Positions 46,801 through 53,423 of a stretch of DNA of 64,000 nt are shown one piece after another. The notes beneath the pieces were generated by a model. That model did not search any database. It saw nothing but the letters and a program-made list of their open reading frames with translations, and was not told where the DNA came from. This DNA comes from Telmatactis stephensoni (taxonomy: Eukaryota; Cnidaria; Anthozoa; Actiniaria; Isophelliidae): assembly GCA_029948255.1 (NCBI GenBank), contig JALIZF010001867.1, positions 496,001-560,000 of the forward strand. The letters run 5' to 3'. The position numbers and the translations under genes were made by a program. Within the stretch, counting starts at the first letter, position 1. Each line of letters begins with the position of its first letter.

Positions 46801-49800
46801 CTGTTTTATCCCACTTGTTGCACCACCAATGACGTCATCGACCCCGTAATCGTTGTACCGGAAACTCGCTGCGCTCGTACCCCATTCATGTCTCGTTGTA
46901 CCACCCTCGTACCCCTGGGTGATGGGTAGCCCTACCGGGTTCGAGGGGGAGGGGTCGTACCTCATCATACCCCTGGGGGAGGGGTAGCCCTGTCGGGCTA
47001 GTAGGGGGAGGGGTCGTACCCCATACCCCAGGAGGGGAGGTAGCCCTACCGGGCTGGGGGTGTGTGTGTGTGTGTGTGGGGGGGGGGGGGGGTGTACCGG
47101 CTGCACCGGTCTTAGGATTGGTACTTTCCTACTACTACTAACATATTTATTATACAATTCTGCAAAAATCAATACAAATGATGTCGTTTTGATTAGTGCT
47201 TTGCACCGGGAAGCCATTCAAATGTTACAAACCTAATACGGTCTCATATTTTTGTATAATAATGTACAATATTGTACAAGTGTACCCTGGCTGACACACT
47301 CGTGCAAAACGACTGCACATGCATAAATTTTCCAAAAGAAAATGGAACAGAAAATCAAACCCAACAGGCATTGTGAGTTAAAACTGTTGCTCTATTTACT
47401 AATTTTACAAAATTCTATCATTCTGAAACCCTGTCAGGGATAAAGTTACAAAGTATACAAAGTTGGACGACAGGAGACTGAAGGGCAAGAAATAAAGCTT
47501 GATCTATAATCTTTATTTCGACTTTTACAACAAAATGCAATCTCCGTTTGCCTATTACCACAGGAAGCCCAATTCATTTGAATCAAAAATGTCAAAAAAT
47601 AAAACAAAGTATTTAAAATTATTATTATATTTAAATCATTATGGGAGCTCCACTATTAGGTAGTACCTAATTTTTATATTATTGTCTATGTGTACATTGT
47701 ATTTTGTATGGGGCTTTGCTTGTATGGACTCCGGGTCTTCTCATTGCCCTGTTGAAGTTATTAAATAAAAATAAATAAATAAAAAACAACAACCTCTTCA
47801 GAATGATAAATCAAGTGACCATTTGCCAAATGGAGAGAGAAATAAAGAGTAAATTTATGGATCGGATCGATATCAGTAAAAGAAAGAGCTGTTGTGTACA
47901 GGTAGCTGCCTCGGCGGGGCCGGTGGTACATGTTGGGAAATGGCCGTTAGTGGAAAATCTGCTGTAGATTCTGCAGGTCTGTGAAACTTAAAAGTAAATA
48001 CTTTGGTTTACTTTTGCATGAACTGACATTCTTGAGCCTCGTGGGTTTTTCATGAGTTCCTTAATTTGTCAGTGTACCAGCTAGCCCCGTTTTTAACTTT
48101 GCCTAAATTACATTGACTCAACATTTAACTCATTTATTATTCCGGAGTTTATATATATATATATAAAGGCGATTCATTTTTTCAATCTTTTTTTCTAATC
48201 CGTTTGCAAGTAATACTTTGTTCGCTTTCAGGTAACCTATCTCATGTGTTCTATGGAGTCTTTCTTTGAAAAGACTAAAGTCAAAAAACTCATGTACCAT
48301 ACTCCTCAGTACCCAGTTGATTACATGATCCAAAACACTGCTGTACGAGTGGCCAAAGAAGATGTTTCAATTTTGACAATGATTAACATGCTCTATGACT
48401 TTTATGTGACACTTACAGACATGTGTGATGCTCTGCTGGGGAATGAAGGTATTTTATAAAACACTACTATGCCAGCTGCTGCAGAAAATAGAAAGAGGGA
48501 AGACAGAGGAACTGATAAAAACGTTATTGCAAACAATAAAGATATTATCGACAAGGACAACTGTATAAACTCTCTGACTTGTATTTCAAAATATCAATTG
48601 TACTACGTACTCACGTACCCAAGGGAAAGGTCTGAATCTTAGTCCCACGAAACGTTTCCAAAATTACTATGTATGACTAATGCTATAGTTCTTAGTAACG
48701 CAATACCTACAGTATATCTTTTCAGAAATACAAGCAAAATTGAAAGGTTATGACCTGGTTTTTGCTGATAATTCTTTCATGGGCTGTGGTAACTTATTAA
48801 AAGAAAAACTTGGTATACCAACAATAGTGGATTATTCTGCCTGGGGATTCTTTGAAACCTACACTTGGCGCTATGGACTTCCCTGGCCGTTATCCTACAT
48901 CCCTGCTGACCGAATTCCTACTACAAATGAGGGCATCCCCTTTTTAGGGCGCTGTGCAAATGTGTTGGCATATGGGTTTTTGCCAATTTATCTCAAGTTC
49001 ACAAGTACTTTTGGTGTACCTAGCCTCAAAGATAAATATGGAATTGCACCAGAGAAAACATTCGATCAGCTTGTGGCTGAAACAGACCTGCTTTTTGTTC
49101 CGCTTGACTGGGCTTTGGATAGATCCCGCCCTGTACCACCAAGTAAGTTTTATATCACAAGTTATTATGTTATTAATATTAGTTTGGACCTGGCCAAATC
49201 CAATTCTGCTTTTATTAACAAAATGTACATATTTTTAATGTGTGCACCTAAACATCATCTTGAATTTATAATAAAATAACTACTGCTTTGGTAATTTAAG
49301 ATATAAAAGTAATTGGACCTACTGCTCCAAAACCTCCCAAGAAATTGCCTCAAGAGTTTGAAGAGTTTATGCAATCTGCTGGTAAAGAAGGAGTGATATT
49401 GGTATCATTTGGAAGCATGGCAAGCATTTTGGATGACAGACGTGCAGATATTCTAGCTAAAGCATTTTCAATGCTTAAATACAAGGTAGTTTCGTTTCTC
49501 GTCAACCTACAAAACATTGATGATCAAATGCAGCACTCAGATACTCACCTGACAAACTATAAAAGCAAATAACGCTCCTTTAATATAGTATTTTGACATT
49601 ATAGCACTTTGACAACCTTAGGGAGCATTCATTTTTTAGGAGGGGGGGGAGGGGGGGTGGGCCGGAGGAATTGAGGGGTGGGCCAAAAAGAAATTTACTC
49701 TATGAAAGGGGGGTGGGTCATGTTTTTCTGAAAGTTAAACCAGGTCAAGGGACCCTATTTTCATATTTGGAAGTGGGGTCGGCCAACAATATAGTTCAAT

Positions 49801-51515
49801 TCCTTACCGGGGGGGGGGGGGGGCTTGCATTTTTTTTGTATTTGATTCATGCAATTCCTCCGGCCCACCCCCCCTCCTAAAAAATGAATGCTCCCTTAGT
49901 TTGACCGCAGTTTGGGACCGATGTATGAACGCAAACATTTCTTATTCAGTTTCTTTTTTTGTTTTACGAAGTTTAAACTAAAAGACTAAAAGACTTTTAG
50001 TGCTGCTGACATGTGATGAGCCACCTAGGCTTATTCCGTGCCATAAAATCGCCTAAAATCGCCTACGATCGCCCAAAATTACGGCGATTTTAGGGCCTAG
50101 AGTAGGCCTCCACCTTATCTAAGATAAAACACACTTTTACAGGATGTCTCACAAATTCATACGAAAAACGCTCTAATACGAAATTCAATAATAGCTGGTA
50201 AATCATTTTCTTAATATATTATTTACCTTAGGTGATCTGGAAGTATAAGAAACTGTTTCCTCATGTTAAAAACTTGAAGACTGTTGAATGGATGCCACAA
50301 AATGACATTCTTGGTCACTCACAGCTGAAGGTATTCATGACACATGGTGGATCAAACAGTGTCCATGAAGCAGCATACCATGGAGTTCCTATGCTTGTTA
50401 CTCCTCTTTGGGGAGATCAGTTTGGTTTTGCTGATAAAGTTAAAACTGCTGGATTTGGGGAATCTGTGGATATCCAAGCAAATGCCAGGTTTACTGCTGA
50501 AAGTATTGCCGATTTGATCAACAAATTAATAGACAACCCAAAGTAAGTCAGACTATCAAAATACTACACCACTTTAATACCAATACAATACAATAAAGGT
50601 TTATTCCAGATGCAACTAAAAATTGTGTGACATCAGCCATCAGCTGTCGCATTCAAGAACAAATTGAATAAAAGAAACGGCTGCCGTGCTGGTGGACTTG
50701 ACGAAAGAAAACCACTAACGTGGCTGGTGCACCTTTTGTCCAATTCAGTCTCTTCGGAATGGTTGCAAACCTAGAAAGAGCTTCCCCAGCCCGGGATGAA
50801 GCTTGGGGGGATGGGTGTTCATAGTGGTGCTCAAAAGTAATTTAAAGCAAGAAGGTACCGGATCTTGACAATTTTGGCAGTCAAAAATAGGGTACAATTT
50901 TTAAAGAGAAGATCACCTTTTTGCCCTGAAATAGGGTATATGGGTTTCGTCAAGCGAGCCGCACAAATTTGGGGGAGTACCCTCTCCATCTCACATTCAG
51001 AATTGGATTTTAAATCATAGTGAAACTTCTACTCCATCCAATTATCCAGTGCAACCGAAGTTTAGACGGTATAGCCAGATTTCCCGCGAGTATACCGGCA
51101 TTTTAAATACAAGCAGTCTACATCTCGTCTCTGTCTTTCCAAAGTTAAATAATAGTACAGATCCCTTGGTGAATCATAAAAATAGTAATGATGGCTTCTA
51201 AGCTATAACTCTGGACCTGATTTTGTTATATACAGGTACAAAGCCAATGCTGCCAAAGTGTCCAGACTCTTAAAAGATCGACCAAGAACCCCTGCAGAAG
51301 AAGGTGCTGATTGGATAGAGTATGTCATAAGACATAATGGAACACATCATCTCAGGCCATATTCTACTCAACTACCATTTTATCAGTATTTTCTACTTGA
51401 TGTGTTACTTTTCCTAAGTTTTGTTGCCATGGTTATTTTGTTTGTCATTTCTAAAACTTGTAAGCTTATCAAATATCTTTGCTGCAGCAGAAGCTCTAAA
51501 GAAAAGGTCCAGTGA
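40818..51515 (+). CDS. UGT: UDP-glycosyltransferase (UGT), tandem copy 1; six exons, Polinton in intron 1
   Basis: Type I ER-membrane enzyme transferring a sugar from a UDP-sugar to small lipophilic acceptors. Exons: 40818-40976, 48232-48448, 48726-49142, 49301-49485, 50232-50542, 51236-51515; all GT/AG, phases consistent, 1,569 bp giving 522 residues, the usual UGT length. Seen: signal peptide (about 1-23); catalytic His36 in GKSHFF; charge-relay Asp140 in LVFADNS; UGT signature in exon 5 (THGGSNSVHEA, HGVPMLVTPLWGDQ) for UDP-sugar binding; C-terminal membrane segment (about 483-505) and a KEKVQ tail fitting the KxKxx ER-retrieval pattern. Exon 1 stops 53 codons in, so a gene finder may lose it behind the 7.2-kb first intron, most of which is the Polinton. 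No internal stops. Possible poly(A) signal at 52010-52015. Sugar and acceptor cannot be read from sequence. Confidence 0.93.
41393..41398. repeat. Left target-site duplication of the Polinton (ACTAAC)
   Basis: ACTAAC directly abuts the AG terminus of the element and is repeated exactly at 47137-47142 after the CT terminus. Six base pairs is the characteristic Polinton/Maverick target duplication. Confidence 0.93.
41399..41721. repeat. Left terminal inverted repeat of the Polinton
   Basis: Begins AGTAGTAGGAAAGTACC. Within it are a C tract of about 20 bp next to a (CA)n run, and three or four sub-repeats built on GGTAGGGCTACC (partly self-complementary), each followed by a GGGGTACGA-type segment. 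It ends at GGTGGTGCAA, where the two arms stop matching. Confidence 0.9.
42215..42412 (-). CDS. Polinton small ORF, 65 residues
   Basis: Starts MGDVRINFSCKSPHPDW and ends with a Gln-rich stretch. I do not recognise it. Support comes from position (last in the minus-strand gene set of the element), a clean ATG and an AATAAA on the minus strand about 130 bp downstream (42083-42078). It may be the remnant of a larger gene. Confidence 0.4.
   Translation of the reverse strand: MGDVRINFSCKSPHPDWFKELTFKVGPQNGVSSGRGQFGGVSLKEQMRRRKLTGLQQQQEEINKI
42640..43455 (-). CDS. Polinton ORF, acidic zinc-binding-like protein, 271 residues
   Basis: An intact ORF with an AATAAA (42626-42621, minus strand) only about 15 bp past the stop. 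The N-terminus has a basic patch (MKRARSE) and acidic stretches. The middle (about 60-130) looks folded. Residues about 135-180 are almost entirely Ser/Glu/Asp. The C-terminal third has paired cysteines (CHVC, CPRC, YYC, CDIC, CRCRDC) that could bind two or three zinc ions in a treble-clef or ribbon fold. It ends acidic (EESESEL). Function unknown; such a layout would suit a nucleic-acid-binding or regulatory protein, but that is a guess. It lies 57 bp downstream of the 104-residue ORF on the same strand. Confidence 0.75.
   Translation of the reverse strand: MKRARSESTDSEDSIASYTEEATFDDDDIEKVLQKLSQSNPEEKTLAFLHTLSASKSILYWNSHGEMMYHERRIPVTSIAELIEYVMLPYNLDVKVPRGLKTFTQGLSEIGIDKKLIRNKRVLADLVARQPEEDETDSETSDQTSERETSESDSESVSESLESQEHSEPESSESDDEPLECHVCRDFKSFYSIPVVQCPRCLWREGYYCRDDQLVECDICSHVFAVDDHTTKVKFCRCRDCDAVHQLSLKSKKLKLMDDHDDNQEESESEL
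43513..43827 (-). CDS. Polinton ORF, small basic protein with Gly-rich motif and hydrophobic tail, 104 residues
   Basis: Contains HAICEVCSNLSKGTIPVS, a basic helical segment (QKERLRKHVDDIRKL) and a C-terminal QRGGG followed by a hydrophobic end (VSPLVSALKLFLF). Small proteins with this arrangement are, as I recall, recurrent in animal Polinton/adintovirus-type elements and have been compared to minor virion or core proteins; I regard that as tentative. It is the first gene of the minus-strand set and starts next to the central minisatellite. Confidence 0.75.
   Translation of the reverse strand: MSRLIRDHFGYLYHLTNCPPHQRTLLLATASPEQVHAICEVCSNLSKGTIPVSQVQKERLRKHVDDIRKLADPSVPFKIKKQTLAQRGGGFVSPLVSALKLFLF
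43915..44702. repeat. CTAAT-based minisatellite in the centre of the Polinton
   Basis: About 790 bp of higher-order repeats. The unit is roughly 45-52 bp: GTAGAATCTAATCTAATTAG, then AATCTAATAGAT, then two to four CTAAT pentamers. Units differ mainly in the number of pentamers. It separates the minus-strand genes (leftwards) from the plus-strand ATPase gene (rightwards). No ORF crosses it. Confidence 0.93.
44773..45690 (+). CDS. Polinton packaging ATPase (FtsK/HerA, A32-like)
   Basis: Predicted DNA-packaging motor ATPase of the virus-like element. Near the N-terminus is a C2H2-like finger (CPICGKPQQNLHTHLSRTH). The Walker A motif is GMTGSGKTVW, the Walker B region is LMVIDDQM, and VVFLLQN supplies the expected polar residues after the next strand. 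The protein is about 305 residues, usual for Polinton/NCLDV-type packaging ATPases. The ATG at 44773 is preferred; an upstream in-frame TTG at 44746 would add nine residues but is an unlikely eukaryotic start. Its stop is one base before the ATG of the next ORF. The frame is undamaged and all motifs are present. Confidence 0.9.
   Translation: MVRMCPICGKPQQNLHTHLSRTHKLDNSQRQYWLGQEKCTKVGQRFTPYPQTKPQVETKCDRFQLLHPFTALVAGMTGSGKTVWVQNLLEHANQVIQPPPQRIVWSYSQWQPAYDRMLKTVPGIEFVKGIPHDLDEDWYFDPEINNLMVIDDQMTETSNDKRILNLFTKGSHHRNLSVVFLLQNVYFQGKIMRTLSLNAAYLVLFKNPRDKLQMMTLGKQMYPGKTDQFLQKYEAAVHRPYGYLFVDLKPNTPEGCRLRTNVLPNDAHSSQTGGQTDAVKTIANFFERQGYLQSPQLKAMQELED
45692..46258 (+). CDS. Polinton ORF downstream of ATPase, 188 residues
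   Basis: Starts one base after the ATPase stop codon. The N-terminal 40 residues look helical (DPTLPPEVKIKEYGPLFNRY). The middle is a long Pro/Ser/Thr-rich disordered region, and the C-terminus is basic (QPPRRSQRIR). I recall small proteins starting with a similar 'DP.LP..VK...Y...L.RY' pattern beside ATPase genes in other animal Polinton-like elements, but I know no function. An AATAAA lies 48 bp beyond the stop (46306-46311). Confidence 0.8.
   Translation: MDAILKDPTLPPEVKIKEYGPLFNRYLALQQQLSNTGPTIPRQEPISTVSTLVDQSQPPANVTTPRNVSSTSVTSDSGVGMATPKTPSFLERLTSKVRTPFKSSGPQGREEIPSTPLKVDQPSTSTPITLSSVEFPLTPPSSKEKPQADPRWIRYQDEHKYRGQVFQPPRRSQRIRAMIQSIPGWEKY
46306..46332. terminator. Back-to-back poly(A) signals between convergent Polinton genes
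   Basis: AATAAA on the plus strand (46306-46311) serves the 188-residue ORF. AATAAA on the minus strand (46332-46327) serves the 141-residue ORF. They are 15 bp apart in the 111-bp gap between the two stop codons, so the convergent genes share a compact bidirectional 3' end. Confidence 0.75.
46370..46795 (-). CDS. Polinton ORF beside the right terminal repeat, 141 residues
   Basis: An intact ORF starting 24 bp inside the right terminal inverted repeat and converging on the plus-strand genes. It has a predicted helical N-terminal half, a cysteine cluster (CCGCRLPNSNVQC) after KDC-like residues, and a helical C-terminal half. I recall Cys-rich ORFs of this style in other animal Polinton-like elements; the function is unknown. 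Confidence 0.78.
   Translation of the reverse strand: MKTEKPNPGDLRQERDLLEETLIKMDPFKFMKKQFVSTYAVEVCKHLYEINMKDCCGCRLPNSNVQCLLLTEDEKIELHFEQALRNVNILKVINRVMDNMRPFQLTIEAEAELYSWTERNPALLPETYQMIKDTVKVIRMY
46819..47136. repeat. Right terminal inverted repeat of the Polinton
   Basis: Reverse complement of the left arm, with a (GT)n run and a G tract of about 14 bp and one fewer internal sub-repeat. The difference in sub-repeat and homopolymer number between the arms indicates replication slippage since insertion, or assembly uncertainty. Confidence 0.9.
47137..47142. repeat. Right target-site duplication of the Polinton (ACTAAC)
   Basis: Exact repeat of 41393-41398 immediately after the CT terminus of the element. 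Confidence 0.93.
47143..48231 (+). other. Remainder of UGT copy 1 intron 1
   Basis: AT-rich intron sequence between the Polinton and exon 2, with a short (TA)n stretch at about 48151-48166 and TTTCAG acceptor at 48226-48231. No gene or clear element seen. Confidence 0.7.
49621..49895. mobile_element. 275-bp Harbinger-like MITE in UGT copy 1 intron 4
   Basis: Terminal inverted repeats of about 50 bp start GGGAGCATTCATTTTTTAGG and include G-rich/C-rich runs. The element is flanked by TTA on both sides (49618-49620, 49896-49898), the canonical PIF/Harbinger target. The corresponding introns of copies 2 and 3 lack it. Confidence 0.9.
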
Positions 51516-52065
51516 CACTTTTTCGTTTTAGACGGTAACTGTTTCTGGAAGTACTATAATGTATATATGAAGCCTGTCAGCTTAAATAGGTATTTTCCAC
51601 AAGAATCCCTTTGTTGCTACCCAGAAAATGACGATGGAAAACGTCCGTTTTAAAATCTGTTTTTGGAAAGCCCTTTTTAAGTTCACAGTTGTCATATGTA
51701 TAGTACTCTATATTTTGGATTTTCAATAGATATTTTATTGGGTACAAATATCTTATCTAATGCTTCACTGAGGTAACACATCAAGATCTAATCGTACTTT
51801 TGAGGTGTTTTTTAGACGTTGGTTGTAGTACGTATGCACCTATTTTCTCCAGCACACATTTTTCCAATCGGGATTCGCATCCAACCGAAATCCACAAGTA
51901 TAGCATATGCAAGCTTTTTCATTTAAGATACTGAAAAATGTGAGAAGAATTCCTTCGATGTTTTTATAAACGCTATATTTCTATTACCTAATTGCAAATC
52001 ATGATTGTAAATAAATCGTTATTTAAGTGATCATTCAATAAAAAACGGTTTTCTAAGTCTGACTT

Positions 52066-52200
52066 TTGTCAATTTTCGCGAAATTAAATGCCCTAAATTT
52101 ATCATTTTTTGCAAAATCGCGAAAATTAATGCTCGCGAAATATTCGTGTTCCATAATTCGCGAAATTAAGTGCCCGCGAAAATTAGTACGAATACGGTAA
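52066..52200. repeat. CGCGAAATTAA-type interspersed repeat
   Basis: Multiple TCGCGAAA(A)TTAA motifs in both orientations, spaced about 25-35 bp, like the cluster near 19480-19575. It ends exactly where similarity to the channel's last exon begins, so it may mark the duplication junction. Confidence 0.6.
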
Positions 52201-52202
52201 TT

Positions 52203-52525
52203 GTAAATAGCAGCAATGACGAACTTTTATGTTCATCTTTAAAAAAAGACCATGAAAAAGAAAGTCACCAGAACACTAATATACACCAAATATAAATGTT
52301 CCTCGTTATCTTTACTGTCTGCACAACTAATCACGCACGACTTGAGCTCACCAAAATTCTGCAACAGATTTGAGTTACAGCGTTTCTGGCCTGGGAATAA
52401 ACTCTGGAGACAAGTTAAACTAGAACTGCACGAAATAAGTCGTTTTCACACCAGAAAGCATGCAATTTCAGGGTTCCGTTCAACTCACTCCCTTAATGAT
52501 GTCTCACTGATTCGGGTAACATGAA
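52203..52525 (+). pseudogene. Truncated copy of the channel's last exon
   Basis: Clear nucleotide similarity to 37395-37710 of the ELK channel gene: shared tracts include AATAGCAGCAATGACGA, TTTTATGTTCATCT and AACTCACTC, in the same orientation and order. Small insertions and deletions break the frame and no other channel exon is nearby, so it is a dead fragment. It is followed by a copy of the channel's 3' flank, not by the coiled-coil coding end, implying an internal deletion. Confidence 0.88.
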
Positions 52526-52560
52526 ACATGTTGTCTCTTATTCAAAGCATCGATTCAAAT

Positions 52561-52815
52561 TTGCGCACACATTTTCATAAAGCAAACTACAAAACACACA
52601 CAAAACAAATTTTTGAAAGATTAAAATTTGAACGGATATTGTCATTATTGCAAAGTTGATCTGATACTGCAACATTAAGAATTGTGCGATACGCCTTTAG
52701 CAAATTGGGTTCTATCCTCATTTTTTGTAGATTCTCCCTCTGTAGTAAACAATTACAATATGAATATCAATTTTAGCAATAATCGAATATTACAATTGCT
52801 TTGTGTAAGTTAAAC
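52561..52815. repeat. Duplicate of the channel-UGT intergenic segment 39446-39730
   Basis: Both copies share TTTTCATAAAGCAAAC, GAATTGTGCGATACGCCTTT, GTAAACAATTACAATATGAA and ACAATTGCTTTGTGTAAG in the same order. Together with the adjacent pseudo-exon this shows that UGT copy 2 carries the left flank of UGT copy 1. Confidence 0.9.
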
Positions 52816-53423
52816 TCGAAAGGTGGGCCGGAGCATAGGGAAAGTAGACCACAACCTTGAACAAAACCTCTTGGGACTTTTCTGTTTCGTATGTAATTAT
52901 TTCCGATTCCTAAAAGAATACAACATTTCTCAAAGAATGTATCACCTGATCTCCTCCTTTTTCAGCTGGTTGACCCCGAAAGGTTGTTGTGTTTGGAAGC
53001 CTTTTAACAACCTTCACAACATTGTATGGGAAGGGCTTGGGGAGTGGTGGGAGCGCGTCCAGTAACTCGAAACAGACCGTTTCTAATACGCAGAAAAAGT
53101 CCCAAGGGTTTTGTCTACATCCATGCCAGGGGGCCGTTTTGACGGGAAAAATTACTAGAGTGCGCAAGCACCCGTAAACGTGCCTCTAAAATTATAAAAA
53201 ATTGGAAACAGCATGATACTTCAATCAACACCCGTAAATTTTATCGGGTAAGATAGAAAAAATAGTCCCCTGCGCCGCGAAGTGACGTCGTAGACTGAAA
53301 GTTATCGTGATGTCAGCCCTACCAATTATTTAGTATCTCATGACTTAATACAAATTCCTTGTAGACGTCTTAAGAGAATTTGCATCAGAAGCACTTTACG
53401 TCCTTTACGAAAGCTGAGTAAAT

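Larger units (their letters stand above)
41399..47136. mobile_element. Polinton/Maverick-type element, 5,738 bp, apparently non-autonomous
   Basis: Ends are AG...CT, with ~320-bp terminal inverted repeats and a perfect 6-bp target duplication, together the hallmark of Polintons (virus-like self-synthesising elements; adintoviruses are their relatives). Genes: plus strand, packaging ATPase (44773-45690) and a 188-residue protein (45692-46258); minus strand, 104-, 271- and perhaps 65-residue proteins (43827 down to 42215) and a 141-residue protein (46795-46370). No protein-primed DNA polymerase B, retroviral-like integrase, cysteine protease or major capsid gene is visible. Full Polintons are usually 15-20 kb, so this is a strongly shortened derivative whose remaining ORFs are intact. 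It sits in intron 1 of UGT copy 1 and is absent from the same intron in copies 2 and 3. Confidence 0.9.
51516..53423. other. Intergenic region between UGT copies 1 and 2
   Basis: Holds the 3' flank of copy 1 with AATAAA motifs (52010-52015, 52037-52042), a CGCGAAATTAA-type repeat (52066-52200), the channel pseudo-exon (52203-52525), the duplicated channel flank (52561-52815) and an imperfect inverted repeat at about 52862-53125 (arms with ACAAAACC and TTGGGACTTTT). No functional gene is seen. Confidence 0.7.

Noticed and set aside
46792..47217. Minus-strand 141-codon frame across the right Polinton end
   Set aside because: It reads through the terminal repeat, the G tract and the host junction, giving Pro/His/Thr low-complexity protein.
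49143..49279. Extension of UGT copy 1 exon 3 through the open intron
   Set aside because: The frame stays open past the GTAAGT donor, but the family pattern and the exact 417-bp exon length in all three copies place the exon end at 49142.
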